A DNA stretch of 64,000 nt from Oxalicibacterium solurbis (lineage in GTDB: Bacteria > Pseudomonadota > Gammaproteobacteria > Burkholderiales > Burkholderiaceae_D). Where the stretch lies: the NCBI RefSeq assembly GCF_014635845.1, contig NZ_BMDP01000002.1, positions 124,001 to 188,000 on the forward strand, in the 5' to 3' direction. Of the stretch, positions 33,634 through 42,916 are shown piece by piece. Made by a program: the position numbers and the translations under genes. Each line of letters opens with the position of its first letter. Positions within the stretch are counted from its first letter, which is position 1. The notes below the pieces were generated by a model. The model was not told the origin of the DNA. It worked only from the letters and a program-made list of their open reading frames with translations, and searched no databases.

Positions 33634-35466
33634 ATGAATACGCAGGGTGATCTTGGCGCGCGTGCGCTGCATGTACTGGAAACCGTCTTCGGCTATTCGT
33701 CGTTCCGCGGCGAACAGGCCGATATCGTCGACGTCGTTGCACGCGGCGGCGATGCGCTGGTACTGATGCCGACCGGCGGTGGCAAGTCGCTGTGCTACCA
33801 GATTCCCTCCTTGCTGCGCGATGGTGTCGGCGTCGTCGTTTCGCCATTGATCGCATTGATGCAGGATCAGGTCGATGCGCTGGCCGAAGTCGGCGTGCGC
33901 GCCGCCTTCCTCAATTCCACGCAAAGTTTCGACGAAGCGCTGCAGATCGAGCGTCGCCTGCGCGGCGGTGATCTGGATTTGCTGTATGTCGCGCCGGAAC
34001 GCCTGATGACCTCGCGCTGTCTGGCCTTGCTGGAAAGCGCGAAGATCGCCTTGTTCGCGATCGACGAGGCGCATTGCGTATCGCAGTGGGGGCACGATTT
34101 CCGTCCCGAATATATCCAGTTGTCGGTGTTGCACGAGCGCTTTCCGCAAGTGCCGCGCATCGCATTGACGGCAACGGCCGACAGCCAGACGCGCGAGGAA
34201 ATCATCCATCGCCTGCAGCTGGAAGATGCGCGCATGTTCGTGTCGTCATTCGACCGGCCCAACATCCGCTACCAGATCGTCGAGAAGGCTAACGGCCGCA
34301 AGCAGCTGCTTGATTTCATCCAGAGCGAGCATGCCGGTGATGCCGGCGTCGTCTACTGTCTGTCGCGCAAGAAGGTCGAAGAAACCGCCGAATTCCTGAA
34401 CGAGCATGGCCTCAATGCGCTGGCCTATCACGCTGGCATGGAGACGGCAGTGCGCAGCCGCAATCAGGCGCGTTTCCTGCGTGAAGAGGGCATCGTGATG
34501 GTAGCGACGATCGCGTTCGGCATGGGTATCGACAAGCCGGACGTGCGCTTCGTCGCGCATCTCGATCTGCCGAAAAGCATCGAAGGCTATTACCAGGAAA
34601 CCGGCCGTGCCGGCCGCGACGGCTTGCCGGCCAGCGCATGGATGGCCTACGGTTTGCAGGACGTGGTGCAGCAGCGCCGCATGATCGACGAATCGGAAGC
34701 GGGCGAAACCTTCAAGCGTGTGCAGAGCGCCAAGCTCGATGCGATGCTGGGTTTGTGCGAAACGCTGCACTGCCGTCGTACGCGACTGCTCGATTATTTC
34801 GGCCAGTCATCGTTGCCGTGCGGCAATTGCGATACCTGCATCAGCCCGCCCGGCGCCTACGATGCCACCGTCGATGTGCAGAAACTGCTGTCCACCATTT
34901 ACCGTGTTGATCAACGCTTCGGTGCGATGCACGTGCTCGATGTGTTGCGCGGCGTCGATTCGGAAAAAATCCGGCAGCGCGGTCACGAACAGTTATCGAC
35001 GTTCGGCATCGGCTCCGACCGCAGCGAAGCGGAGTGGCGTGCGATCCTGCGGCAGGTGATTGCGCTCGGACTGGTCAGCGTCGATCACGAAGCGTTCGGC
35101 GTATTGAAACTGGCCGACGCCGCGCGTCCGGTATTGAAGGGTGGCGAGCGCGTGCAGTTGCGCGTCTATCAGAAGCCGGTCAAGGCGCGACGCACATCGG
35201 GCAAGCCAAAGGGATTTGTCGAAACCGATCTGTCGGCTGCCGAGCAGACGATCTTCGAAAAATTGCGCTGGTGGCGCATGGAAACCGCGCGTACGCACAA
35301 CGTGCCGGCCTACGTGATCTTCAACGACGCGACGTTGCGCGAAATCGCCAAGACCCAACCGGCATCGCTCAATGAGCTGCGCGGCGTCAGTGGCGTCGGC
35401 GAGAAGAAGCTGGAAACGTATGGCGAGGAAATCGTCGCCCTGCTGGAGGGGGCGGGTGTCGATTGA
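33634..35466 (+). CDS. recQ: ATP-dependent DNA helicase RecQ
   Basis: A 610-residue 3'-5' DNA helicase of normal RecQ length. Walker A is MPTGGGKSLCYQ (Lys51), the DEAH box is FAIDEAHCVSQWGHDFRP, and motif VI is YYQETGRAGRDG. The RecQ-Ct zinc region has CRRTRLLDYFG and CGNCDTC. The C-terminal HRDC domain begins near FEKLRWWRMETAR and ends with GVGEKKLETYGEEI. Start 33634 (MNTQGD) was taken over 33625 because of its better-placed GGTAAG. The longer open frame from 32620 reads through uppP and is not coding. Confidence 0.96.
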   Translation: MNTQGDLGARALHVLETVFGYSSFRGEQADIVDVVARGGDALVLMPTGGGKSLCYQIPSLLRDGVGVVVSPLIALMQDQVDALAEVGVRAAFLNSTQSFDEALQIERRLRGGDLDLLYVAPERLMTSRCLALLESAKIALFAIDEAHCVSQWGHDFRPEYIQLSVLHERFPQVPRIALTATADSQTREEIIHRLQLEDARMFVSSFDRPNIRYQIVEKANGRKQLLDFIQSEHAGDAGVVYCLSRKKVEETAEFLNEHGLNALAYHAGMETAVRSRNQARFLREEGIVMVATIAFGMGIDKPDVRFVAHLDLPKSIEGYYQETGRAGRDGLPASAWMAYGLQDVVQQRRMIDESEAGETFKRVQSAKLDAMLGLCETLHCRRTRLLDYFGQSSLPCGNCDTCISPPGAYDATVDVQKLLSTIYRVDQRFGAMHVLDVLRGVDSEKIRQRGHEQLSTFGIGSDRSEAEWRAILRQVIALGLVSVDHEAFGVLKLADAARPVLKGGERVQLRVYQKPVKARRTSGKPKGFVETDLSAAEQTIFEKLRWWRMETARTHNVPAYVIFNDATLREIAKTQPASLNELRGVSGVGEKKLETYGEEIVALLEGAGVD

Positions 35467-35524
35467 ACGAGGGGACTGGCTTGATGACTATCGTTCGTGC
35501 GTGACATTGAATGAAGGCGCGCCG

Positions 35525-36127
35525 TCAGGAATGGATTTTTTCCTTCCGCGCCAGCATGTCGACGTATTGCCTGATGCGTTTCGCGCGTGTTTCCGCTTTC
35601 TTCGCCGTCTGCACGCGCCATAGCACGGCATAGCGATTGGCGCTGTCAAGCGTTGCAAAGAAGGCTGCAGCGGCCGGTTCGGCATCGAGGGCAAGGGCGA
35701 GATCTTTCGGCATGGTCATGGTGCTTGCCGAATCGTAGGCATTGACCCATCGGCCATCTTCTTTCGCCAATGCGATTTCCTTCAGCCCTGCCGGTTGCAT
35801 GCGACCTTGTTCGATCAATGCCAGGACTTTTTTGCAATTCGTCTTCGACCAGATGCTGCGCGGCCGCCGCGGCGTAAAGCGCTGGAGCCAGTAATGTTCG
35901 TCCAGTGCCTTCTTCTGGCCGTCGATCCAGCCGAAACACAATGCCGTTTCAAGCGCCTCGGCATAGCTGACCGATATCTGCCCGGCATCCTTCTTTGCGA
36001 TACGCAGCCACACCCCTTGCGATTTCTGATGGTGCAGCGCCAACCAGTTTTCCCATTCGGGCTGACTGGCGTGATGTTGAATCCCGGCATCGACGGATGT
36101 GGACGTATTTGCCATTCGTGACGTCAT
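35525..36127 (-). CDS. YdeI/OmpD-associated family protein
   Basis: A soluble protein of 200 residues (196 if it starts at ATG 36115). SQGVWLRIAKKDAG, YAEALETALCFGWIDGQKKALDE, YWLQRFTPRRPRSIWSKTN and a C-terminal LDSANRYAVLWRVQTAKKAETRAKRI are typical of the YdeI family. In some bacteria members are linked to resistance to antimicrobial peptides or polymyxin, but the biochemical role is unknown. It follows trmB by 19 bases on the same strand and is probably co-transcribed. Confidence 0.86.
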   Translation of the reverse strand: MTSRMANTSTSVDAGIQHHASQPEWENWLALHHQKSQGVWLRIAKKDAGQISVSYAEALETALCFGWIDGQKKALDEHYWLQRFTPRRPRSIWSKTNCKKVLALIEQGRMQPAGLKEIALAKEDGRWVNAYDSASTMTMPKDLALALDAEPAAAAFFATLDSANRYAVLWRVQTAKKAETRAKRIRQYVDMLARKEKIHS

Positions 36128-36146
36128 GCCGGTTCGAGGGGAAGCG

Positions 36147-36872
36147 CTATCGCTTCTGGAACACCAGATCCCATACGCCGTGGCCCAGCTTCAGACCGCG
36201 ATTCTCGAACTTGGTGACGGGGCGGTAATCGGGCCGTGGCGCATAACCGTCTGCCGTATTCTTCAATGTCGGTTCTGCGTTCAGGACTTCCAGCATCTGT
36301 TCCGCATATTCCTGCCAGTCGGTCGCGCAGTGGAGATAGCCGCCCGATGCGAGGCGCGACGACAGCAGTTCGACCATCGGCGGCTGGATCAGCCGGCGTT
36401 TGTTGTGGCGCGCCTTGTGCCACGGATCGGGGAAGAAGACATGGATGCCCGACAGCGATGCCGGCGCGATCATGTTGACCAGCACCTCGTAGGCGTCGTG
36501 CTGGACGATGCGTACATTGTTCAGTTCTTTTTCGCCGATCAGTTTCAGCAGGCTGCCGATACCCGGTGTGTGGACTTCGACGCCGATGAAATTCTTTTCC
36601 GGCATGCCGGCGGCGATCGTCGCCGTCGTCTCGCCCATGCCGAAGCCGATTTCGAAAATCGTCGGTGCGTTGCGGCCGAATGCCTGTGTCGTGTCCAGCG
36701 GCGCTTTTTCGTAAGGAATCATGAAGCGCGGGCCGAGTTCTTCCAGCGCGCGGCCTTGCGCCGTGGAGACGCGGCCGGCGCGCGTGACGAAGCTGCGGAT
36801 GCGGCGCTCGGACGGGTCGTAGAAAAGGGGTTTGCGGTTGCCGTCCTGGTCGTCGGCGTTATGGTCGGTCAT
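36147..36872 (-). CDS. trmB: tRNA (guanine-N7-)-methyltransferase
   Basis: A 241-residue SAM-dependent enzyme that makes m7G46 in tRNA. The N terminus is [15 protein letters not shown], the SAM site is [14 protein letters not shown], the acidic [15 protein letters not shown] follows, and the family signature [15 protein letters not shown] is intact. The start 36872 (MTDHNADD) follows the usual length; the longer open frame to 37055 is unsupported. A YdeI-like gene lies downstream in the same direction. Confidence 0.94.
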   Translation of the reverse strand: MTDHNADDQDGNRKPLFYDPSERRIRSFVTRAGRVSTAQGRALEELGPRFMIPYEKAPLDTTQAFGRNAPTIFEIGFGMGETTATIAAGMPEKNFIGVEVHTPGIGSLLKLIGEKELNNVRIVQHDAYEVLVNMIAPASLSGIHVFFPDPWHKARHNKRRLIQPPMVELLSSRLASGGYLHCATDWQEYAEQMLEVLNAEPTLKNTADGYAPRPDYRPVTKFENRGLKLGHGVWDLVFQKR

Positions 36873-37062
36873 GCTGTCGAAAATCCTGAAAAACACGGGA
36901 AGCAAAGAGCCTTCCCTTGTCCGCGGGGCGGAAATGAAGCGCAAAATTAAGCGCGTATTGTACCTGTCGCGTGTCCCCGTCGTGGTTCTGCCGTAGCGGC
37001 TGATCATGGATAAACGGCAAATTTGCCGGCTGGCTGCACGACAGGTATTTCGCATGGATGAA

Positions 37063-37096
37063 AAAAGAGGACAGGGCTTGCGCCATGTCCTCTTTT
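37063..37096. terminator. Bidirectional intrinsic terminator
   Basis: AAAAGAGGACA, an 11-base paired-in part loop, and TGTCCTCTTTT form a perfect 11-bp stem with A-rich and T-rich flanks. It lies just beyond the stop of the TRAP large permease gene on the - strand and would end that operon. Confidence 0.88.
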
Positions 37097-37136
37097 CGCC
37101 GGCAGCTTTCCGCCACCGAGTATTGCTGGAAAGGAG

Positions 37137-38813
37137 TTATTGCCCGAACGTCGGCGGAGCCCAGTCTCCGGCCCCCTGGTTGATCTGCTGCTCAATGATC
37201 AAGCCTTGCGAGGTATCGGTCACGGTGCCTTTGTCCAGCAGGCCGGTAGCCAGCTGCGGCACCGAGATCACCAGGATCACCATCAGGATCTGCAGGCCGA
37301 CCCACGGCAGCGCGCCCCAGTAGATGTCTGAACTCTTCACTTCCTTCGGCGCCACGCCGCGCAGATAGAACAGCGCGAAGCCGAACGGCGGGTGCATGAA
37401 CGAAGTCTGCATGTTCACGCACAGCATCACGCCGAACCACACCAGTGCTGCCTGCGATGCGGCTTCCGGACTGCCCATGCTGGCCAGCAGCACCGGCGCC
37501 AGGATTTTCTCCGCAACCGGTGCCAGCATCGGCACGACGATGAAGGCGATCTCGAAGAAATCGAGGAAGAAGGCGAGGAAGAAAATGAACAGGTTGACGA
37601 CGATCACGAACCCGATCCATCCGCCGGGCAGGCCGGTGAACAGATGCTCGACCCAGGTGCCGCCGTCCACGCCGAGGAAGACCACCGAGAAGCAGGTCGA
37701 ACCGATCAGGATGAAGACCACCATGCAGGTCAGGCGCATCGTCGACTGATAACCCTGCACGATCAGGTTGCGCAGATCGCGGATGCGCGTGGCGCGATAG
37801 ACCAGCCACGCGATGCCGAGATAGGTCGCTGCCAGTGCCGCCTGCAGGAATGGCTTGGCGCCATCGGAAACGCCGACGTAGTCGGTATAGAAGACCACGC
37901 TGATCGCGGCGGCCAGTACCAGGCCGACCATGCTGATGCGCATGAACCAGCGATCGCGCTGCGTGAATTCCTTGTCGCGGATCACGGCCAGCACGACGGC
38001 GCCGAGCGCACCCATCGCGCCGCTTTCGGTCGGTGTGGCGATACCCAGCATCATCGTGCCCAGCACCATGAAGATCAGCACGGCGGAAGGGATGATGCCG
38101 CGCAGACATTTGCGCCACAATGCCCAGCCGTGCAGCGTGATGTCTTCCTTCGGCACGGCCGGCAGCCAGTCCGGCTTGATGCGCGACAGCAGGAAGGTAT
38201 AGGCGACGAACAGCGCAATCTGCATCAGCGACGGACCCCATGCACCGAGGTACATGCTGCCGACGTCGGCGCTGGAAGTTTGCGTGCGCAGCTGGTCGGA
38301 CAGCACCACCAGCACCAGCGACGGCGGCACCAGCTGCGTGATCGTGCCGGATGCGGCCAGCACGCCGGTCGTGTAGCGCACGTTGTAGCGGTAGCGCATC
38401 ATCACCGGCAGCGAGATCAGCGCCATCGTGATGACCTGTGCCGCCACGGTACCGGTGATCGCACCCAGCACGAAGCCGACCAGGATCACCGCATAGCCGA
38501 GGCCGCCGCGGATCGGGCCGAACAGCTGGCCCATCGAATCCAGCATCTCTTCAGCCAGCCCGCATTTCTCGAGGATCGCCCCCATGAAGGTGAAGAACGG
38601 AATCGCCAGCAGCAGGTCGTTGGCCAGCACGTTGCCGAAGATGCGTTGCGGCACCGCCTGCAGATAGTTGACGCCGAAGAAGCCTTCCTCGATCGAGATG
38701 AAGCCGAAGAACAGGCCGAGGGCCAGCAGCGAAAAGGCGACCGGAAAGCCGATCAGCATGAACAGGACAAGGCCGCCGAACATCAGCGGCGGCATGTATT
38801 CGACTGGAATCAT
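37137..38813 (-). CDS. TRAP transporter large permease, DctM family
   Basis: A 558-residue inner-membrane protein with 12 or more helices of the DctM family, which drives uptake of dicarboxylates, keto acids or similar solutes with the sodium gradient. FMLIGFPVAFSLLALGLFFGF, AIPFFTFMGAILEKCGLAEEM, GAITGTVAAQVITMALISLPVM and ASGTITQLVPPSLVLVVL are typical. It is longer than the usual 430 residues because of an insert around residues 230-390 with extra helices, a subtype known from betaproteobacteria. It overlaps the small permease gene by four bases. The substrate is not known. Confidence 0.92.
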   Translation of the reverse strand: MIPVEYMPPLMFGGLVLFMLIGFPVAFSLLALGLFFGFISIEEGFFGVNYLQAVPQRIFGNVLANDLLLAIPFFTFMGAILEKCGLAEEMLDSMGQLFGPIRGGLGYAVILVGFVLGAITGTVAAQVITMALISLPVMMRYRYNVRYTTGVLAASGTITQLVPPSLVLVVLSDQLRTQTSSADVGSMYLGAWGPSLMQIALFVAYTFLLSRIKPDWLPAVPKEDITLHGWALWRKCLRGIIPSAVLIFMVLGTMMLGIATPTESGAMGALGAVVLAVIRDKEFTQRDRWFMRISMVGLVLAAAISVVFYTDYVGVSDGAKPFLQAALAATYLGIAWLVYRATRIRDLRNLIVQGYQSTMRLTCMVVFILIGSTCFSVVFLGVDGGTWVEHLFTGLPGGWIGFVIVVNLFIFFLAFFLDFFEIAFIVVPMLAPVAEKILAPVLLASMGSPEAASQAALVWFGVMLCVNMQTSFMHPPFGFALFYLRGVAPKEVKSSDIYWGALPWVGLQILMVILVISVPQLATGLLDKGTVTDTSQGLIIEQQINQGAGDWAPPTFGQ

Positions 38814-39352
38814 TGGACCGGCCTTTCGTACTTCGATTCGATGGTAATGAGGCCGCGCAGGGCCGCGATGCGTTTGATCAGTTCGGAAATACCCTGGAAT
38901 ATCAGCATCGCAAAGCCGACCGGCACGATGAACTTGATCGGATAACGGGCTAGGCCGCCGGCATTGCTGGATTGCTCCAGGATGTCCCACGACGGCATGA
39001 ACAGCGAAACCCACGACAGATAGGAGAACAGCACGCAGGCAGGCAGCAGGAAGAAGATGATGCCGAAGATGTCGATCCACATACGCCTGCGTTCGGACAC
39101 GTTGCCGTATACGAGATCCACGCGCACGTGCTCATTGCGCTGGAACGTGTACGAAGCGCCCAGCATCACGGCAGCGCCGAACAGATACCACTGCAGTTCG
39201 AGCGCCCAGTTGTTGCTCCAGTCGAAACCGTAGCGGATCAGCGCATTGGTCGCGCTGATCAGGCAGGACAGCAGGATCATCACATTGGCCACGCGGCCGA
39301 TGCGTTCGCCGACCCAGTCTATCCAGCCGGATAGCCGCAGCAACGTATTCAT
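38810..39352 (-). CDS. TRAP transporter small permease, DctQ family
   Basis: A 180-residue membrane protein with four helices, the DctQ partner of the adjacent DctM. RIGRVANVMILLSCLISATNALIRYGF and WALELQWYLFGAAVMLGASYTFQRNEHVRVDL are the typical motifs. An AGGAGG site precedes the start at 39352; the longer open frame to 39538 has no support. No DctP solute-binding protein gene is nearby, so the binding component is encoded elsewhere. It is the first gene of this two-gene operon. Confidence 0.92.
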   Translation of the reverse strand: MNTLLRLSGWIDWVGERIGRVANVMILLSCLISATNALIRYGFDWSNNWALELQWYLFGAAVMLGASYTFQRNEHVRVDLVYGNVSERRRMWIDIFGIIFFLLPACVLFSYLSWVSLFMPSWDILEQSSNAGGLARYPIKFIVPVGFAMLIFQGISELIKRIAALRGLITIESKYERPVQ

Positions 39353-39538
39353 CGAAAACTCCTCCTTTTGTTTCTTTGGCAAGCCGGCATGGAAGCCGGT
39401 TTCGCGGAATGTATCACTCCATGGCCCGCCGAGTATCAATAATGTGTAATACGACGGACCGAGGCGCAGATTGTACTTTTTCATGCCGTAAATGGCTGTT
39501 GAAACTTTTTTGCCACAACCGATAAAAATCGCTTGCAA

Positions 39539-39558
39539 TTAAGTAGTGTGCTATTTAT
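39539..39558. promoter_or_regulatory. OhrR-box-like palindrome before ohrR
   Basis: TTAAGTAGTGTGCTATTTAT matches the perfect palindrome before ohr (40181-40200) at 16 of 20 positions. It lies 10 bases before the ohrR start, so it probably lets OhrR repress its own gene. Confidence 0.75.
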
Positions 39559-39568
39559 TATTCGACTC

Positions 39569-40054
39569 ATGAAATCGAAATCAGCCAAATCCGCCGGCAC
39601 GGCAGTTGAGACGACCAGCAAGGCCGACGTGCCTAAGCTGGACAACCAGCTGTGCTTTGCGCTGTATTCGACTTCGCTGGCAATGAGCAAGGTGTACCGC
39701 AAGCTGCTGCCGCAACTGGGCCTGACGTATCCGCAGTACTTGGTGATGATGGTGCTGTGGGAACAGGACGAATTGACGGTATCGGATATCGGCGGGCGTC
39801 TGTTCCTCGATTCGGCAACGCTGACGCCGTTGCTGAAACGGATGGAAGCGGCAGGGCTGGTCAGCCGTACCCGGGCCGCCAGCGATGAGCGCCAGGTCAT
39901 CATCGCGTTGACGCACGAAGGTGATGCCCTGCGGAACAAGGCGGCAGCCGTGCAGGACAGCGTGTTTTGCGCAACCGAATGCAGTATCGATGAAGTGCTG
40001 GCGATGAAGGGGCAACTGGAAACGTTGCGCGCCAAGCTGGCAAAGAGCGCTTAG
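39569..40054 (+). CDS. ohrR: MarR-family organic-hydroperoxide sensor repressor OhrR
   Basis: A 161-residue MarR-type winged-helix protein. [24 protein letters not shown] carries the conserved reactive Cys (Cys29) and the two Tyr that sense organic peroxides in Ohr[16 protein letters not shown] and [28 protein letters not shown] are the DNA-binding part. Oxidation of the Cys releases the repressor from its operators. The start MKSKSAKS at 39569 is chosen over 39533 because the earlier codons overlap the operator. The target gene ohr follows. Confidence 0.93.
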   Translation: MKSKSAKSAGTAVETTSKADVPKLDNQLCFALYSTSLAMSKVYRKLLPQLGLTYPQYLVMMVLWEQDELTVSDIGGRLFLDSATLTPLLKRMEAAGLVSRTRAASDERQVIIALTHEGDALRNKAAAVQDSVFCATECSIDEVLAMKGQLETLRAKLAKSA

Positions 40055-40180
40055 ATGTCAAGTGAGTGCCAACTGAGTGCCAGTCAAGCGCAAGAACATT
40101 GCAACAGACGTAGAAGCAAATAGAAGGAAGTCACATAGAAGTAACGGGAAGAAGCGGCGCGACCGCTTTTTCAAGGAAAT

Positions 40181-40200
40181 TTAAATAGTGCACTATTTAA
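40181..40200. promoter_or_regulatory. OhrR operator before ohr
   Basis: TTAAATAGTG followed by CACTATTTAA, a perfect 20-bp palindrome in the ohrR-ohr gap. A related copy lies before ohrR. Both the position and the A/T-rich half-sites fit an OhrR operator. No other reading frame is in the gap 40055-40318. Confidence 0.88.
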
Positions 40201-40318
40201 TCGCTTTATATGTAAATTTATTGACATATAGTCAAACCCGGCCAGGCGGCGAGCCGGTGCAATTTGAATCGCTGATTTCTTGAATCAACTTTTTATTCAC
40301 CACTGAAGGAGAAACATC

Positions 40319-40747
40319 ATGGCAGTCATCAACAAAGTTCTGTACCGCGCTCAAGCAACCGCAACCGGTGGCCGTGACGGCCGCGCCGTATCGTCCGACG
40401 GTGTGCTCGACATCGCACTCGGCACGCCGAAGGAACTCGGCGGCGCAGGCGGCGCAGTCACCAATCCGGAGCAACTGTTCGCCGCAGGCTATTCCGCCTG
40501 TTTCCTCGGCGCGATGAAATTCGTCGCTTCGCAGGAAAAGATCAACGTGCCGAAAGACGCCAACGTGCAAGGCAACGTCGGCATCGGCCAGGTCCCGACC
40601 GGTTTCGCGATCGAAGTCGAACTGAAGATTTCGCTGCCAGGCATGGATCGCGCTGCAGCGCAGGCGCTGGTCGACAAGGCACACATCGTCTGCCCGTATT
40701 CGAATGCAACGCGCGGCAACATCGACGTCACGCTGACCATCGTATAA
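40319..40747 (+). CDS. ohr: Organic hydroperoxide resistance protein Ohr
   Basis: A 142-residue OsmC/Ohr-fold thiol peroxidase that reduces organic and fatty-acid hydroperoxides using lipoylated or thiol partners. Catalytic Cys61 is in [14 protein letters not shown] and Cys125 in [14 protein letters not shown]; both are the conserved Ohr cysteines. [12 protein letters not shown] holds the conserved Arg. GAAGGAGA precedes the start. It is repressed by OhrR and is followed by an esterase gene in the same direction. Confidence 0.96.
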   Translation: MAVINKVLYRAQATATGGRDGRAVSSDGVLDIALGTPKELGGAGGAVTNPEQLFAAGYSACFLGAMKFVASQEKINVPKDANVQGNVGIGQVPTGFAIEVELKISLPGMDRAAAQALVDKAHIVCPYSNATRGNIDVTLTIV

Positions 40748-40810
40748 ACCGACAAACGCAACTAGATAACACAACCATTGCGACTACCGCTTTCGAAAGG
40801 ACGCATCATC

Positions 40811-41830
40811 ATGACTTCGCTCAAGAAAATCATCGGCCTCTCCGTATTGAGTCTCGCCATCGGCAACGCCTTCGCAGCCGGCAGCGCCGGTGTCGAACAC
40901 AACACGCAGAAATTCCTCGAAGCGCTGGAAGCCGGCGGCGGCAAGCCGATCGAGCAACTGTCGCCGGCCGATGCGCGCAACGTCCTCGTCGGAGCGCAAG
41001 CGGGTGTCAAGCTGACCCTGCCGAAAGCGGATGTGTCGCAAAAAACAATCAACGTCGATGGCCAGAAGATCAACCTGACCATCGTGCGTCCGGCCGGCGT
41101 CAAGGGCACGCTGCCGGCCTTCATGTTCTTCCACGGTGGCGGCTGGGTGCTCGGCGACTATCAGACGCATGAACGCCTGATCCGCGATCTGGTTTCCGGC
41201 TCCGGTGCCGTCGCCGTCTATGTCGATTACACACGCTCGCCGGAAGCAGGCTACGGCGTCGCCATCAACCAGGCCTATGCCGCAACCAAATGGGTCGCCG
41301 CACACGGCAAGGAAATCAACGTCGACGGCAAGCGTCTCGCCGTTGCAGGCAACAGCGTCGGCGGCAACATGGCAGCCGTCGTCGCACTGATGGCAAAGGA
41401 CAAGGGCGGACCGAAGCTGCGCTTCCAGGCATTGCTGTGGCCGGTCACCGATGCCAATTTCGAGACCGGTTCCTACAACGAATTCGCCGAAGGTCACTTC
41501 CTCACCAAGAACATGATGAAGTGGTTCTGGGATAGCTACACGACCGACGCCGCCAAGCGCAAGGAAATCTACGCATCGCCATTGCAGGCAACGACCGAAC
41601 AGTTGAAGGGTTTGCCACCAACACTGATTCAGACGGCGGAGAAAGACGTGCTGCGTGACGAAGGCGAAGCGTATGGCCGCAAGCTGGATGCAGCAGGAGT
41701 TGCCGTCACCAGCGTCCGCTACAACGGCATGATTCACGACTACGGTTTATTGAACGTGGTGGCGAATGTGCCGGAAGTGCAGGCTGCGATGCGGCAGGCT
41801 GCGGATGAGTTGAAGGTGCATTTGAAATAA
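40811..41830 (+). CDS. Secreted alpha/beta-hydrolase (HSL-type esterase)
   Basis: A 339-residue exported esterase or lipase with a signal peptide (ILSVLSLAIGNAFA-type core, cleavage near residue 24). MFFHGGGWVLGDY is the oxyanion-hole motif of the hormone-sensitive-lipase family, VAGNSVGGNMA holds the nucleophile Ser, and the late DVLRDEGEAYG and MIHDYGLLN supply Asp and His. It sits 63 bases after ohr. Ohr-linked esterases are common in related bacteria, so it may share OhrR control and help process peroxidised lipids. That link is inference. Confidence 0.91.
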   Translation: MTSLKKIIGLSVLSLAIGNAFAAGSAGVEHNTQKFLEALEAGGGKPIEQLSPADARNVLVGAQAGVKLTLPKADVSQKTINVDGQKINLTIVRPAGVKGTLPAFMFFHGGGWVLGDYQTHERLIRDLVSGSGAVAVYVDYTRSPEAGYGVAINQAYAATKWVAAHGKEINVDGKRLAVAGNSVGGNMAAVVALMAKDKGGPKLRFQALLWPVTDANFETGSYNEFAEGHFLTKNMMKWFWDSYTTDAAKRKEIYASPLQATTEQLKGLPPTLIQTAEKDVLRDEGEAYGRKLDAAGVAVTSVRYNGMIHDYGLLNVVANVPEVQAAMRQAADELKVHLK

Positions 41831-41841
41831 ATCGATAACCA

Positions 41842-41868
41842 AAGGTCAGGCATTAAATGCCTGACCTT
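41842..41868. terminator. Hairpin at the convergent end of the esterase and TIR genes
   Basis: AAGGTCAGGCATT, one base, AATGCCTGACCTT: a near-perfect 27-bp palindrome. It lies 11 bases after the esterase stop and 9 bases beyond the TIR gene stop on the other strand. There is no long T-run, but the place fits a shared terminator. It also marks the left edge of the AT-rich insert. Confidence 0.72.
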
Positions 41869-41877
41869 CAAATGTAT

Positions 41878-42864
41878 CTATCGTAATCTCTCAAGATTTT
41901 TCATTATTAAATGAGGTAACTCACTCATAAGGAAATAATCTTCTTCATCTTCTACTAATAGATCGACTATTCTGCTTTTTGTACTGAGCCTCATTAGGTG
42001 TTCAAAATCAGAAAAAGCTTTCTGAGATAGTGGGCTAGTAGTACTCGACATTCTTCTACTCAAACGATTAACTAAAAGAATTCCCTCGTCGTATATCCAT
42101 GGCATTTTTTCACGATAAAAGCTAAGGGCAATTTTTATCGCGAGGCGAGGATCTTTTGAAAGGGCCGTAATCTCTTCAAGAAAATGAGGATGAAATTTGT
42201 GATTACGTCTTTTATTAGGAGCAGAGGTTCTTCTTTCTATGCGAGATGGTAGATCTTGAAACATGATCTTGATTTCTTCAAATAACTTTGCGGAAGAATT
42301 CTCCATCTCTTGAATTGGTTTTTCGGGTGTTCCATCTAATTTTTTTAGAATTTTAGAAGTGGTTTCTCTAAACTTCTCAACCTGAAATTTAATCGTATCT
42401 TTATCCGGTTCAGAGTTGGGAATACGATTTACAAGTTGAAAAACTAGTTTTATAAGCGAATCTTCATCGTCGGCACAGTTTTGAAATTGTGCAAAAGGAC
42501 CAGAAGATGCGTCCTTAAGAGGGATTCCTAATGCAAGACCTAGGATGGGAGTATCTAGCTTTCCTTTGGCCATACCCGCTTCGAAAAGAATCCAAGGCCT
42601 ATCAACGCTTCTTTTTGTTAAGAGGCAAACTACATCCGATGCATTTTGAATATTCTTCGTAATTTCTGGATACCATTCCACTCCATATTCAATTCCTTGA
42701 TTTCCTCTTTTGTCTGAGGTGCGAAATGATTTTAGAACACCCGCACTTACGCTTTTTAAAAGGGTGCTAAATGCCTCAGCTAAGTCACCATCACGTGTAT
42801 CGTGACTAATAAAAACTAAGGGATTAGTTGCTTTCAAAACTTCATTGGATATTTCCGTGCTCAA
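41878..42864 (-). CDS. TIR-domain protein with unknown C-terminal domain (candidate immune/NADase effector)
   Basis: A 328-residue protein encoded in strongly AT-rich DNA, unlike its GC-rich neighbours. Residues 12-130 read as a TIR domain: PLVFISHDTRDGDLAEAF (strand A and helix), the GIEYGVEWYPEI loop, SDVVCLLTKRSV, and RPWILFEAGMAKG, in which Trp91 and Glu95 form the WxxxE motif and Glu95 is the expected NAD-cleaving residue. Residues 145-328 are helical and charged (KFRETTSKILKKLD, KFHPHFLEEITALSKDP, DLLVEDEEDYFLMSELPHLI) and were not recognised. No Thoeris ThsA, CBASS, pAgo or other partner gene is beside it, so it would be a stand-alone effector. The start ATG 42864 opens the frame. The role in defence is inference. 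Confidence 0.82.
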   Translation of the reverse strand: MSTEISNEVLKATNPLVFISHDTRDGDLAEAFSTLLKSVSAGVLKSFRTSDKRGNQGIEYGVEWYPEITKNIQNASDVVCLLTKRSVDRPWILFEAGMAKGKLDTPILGLALGIPLKDASSGPFAQFQNCADDEDSLIKLVFQLVNRIPNSEPDKDTIKFQVEKFRETTSKILKKLDGTPEKPIQEMENSSAKLFEEIKIMFQDLPSRIERRTSAPNKRRNHKFHPHFLEEITALSKDPRLAIKIALSFYREKMPWIYDEGILLVNRLSRRMSSTTSPLSQKAFSDFEHLMRLSTKSRIVDLLVEDEEDYFLMSELPHLIMKNLERLR

Positions 42865-42916
42865 AAATAGTCTCCGTAGATTGAATTAAAAAGTAGTTAA
42901 TTTTTTTAGATTTTTA

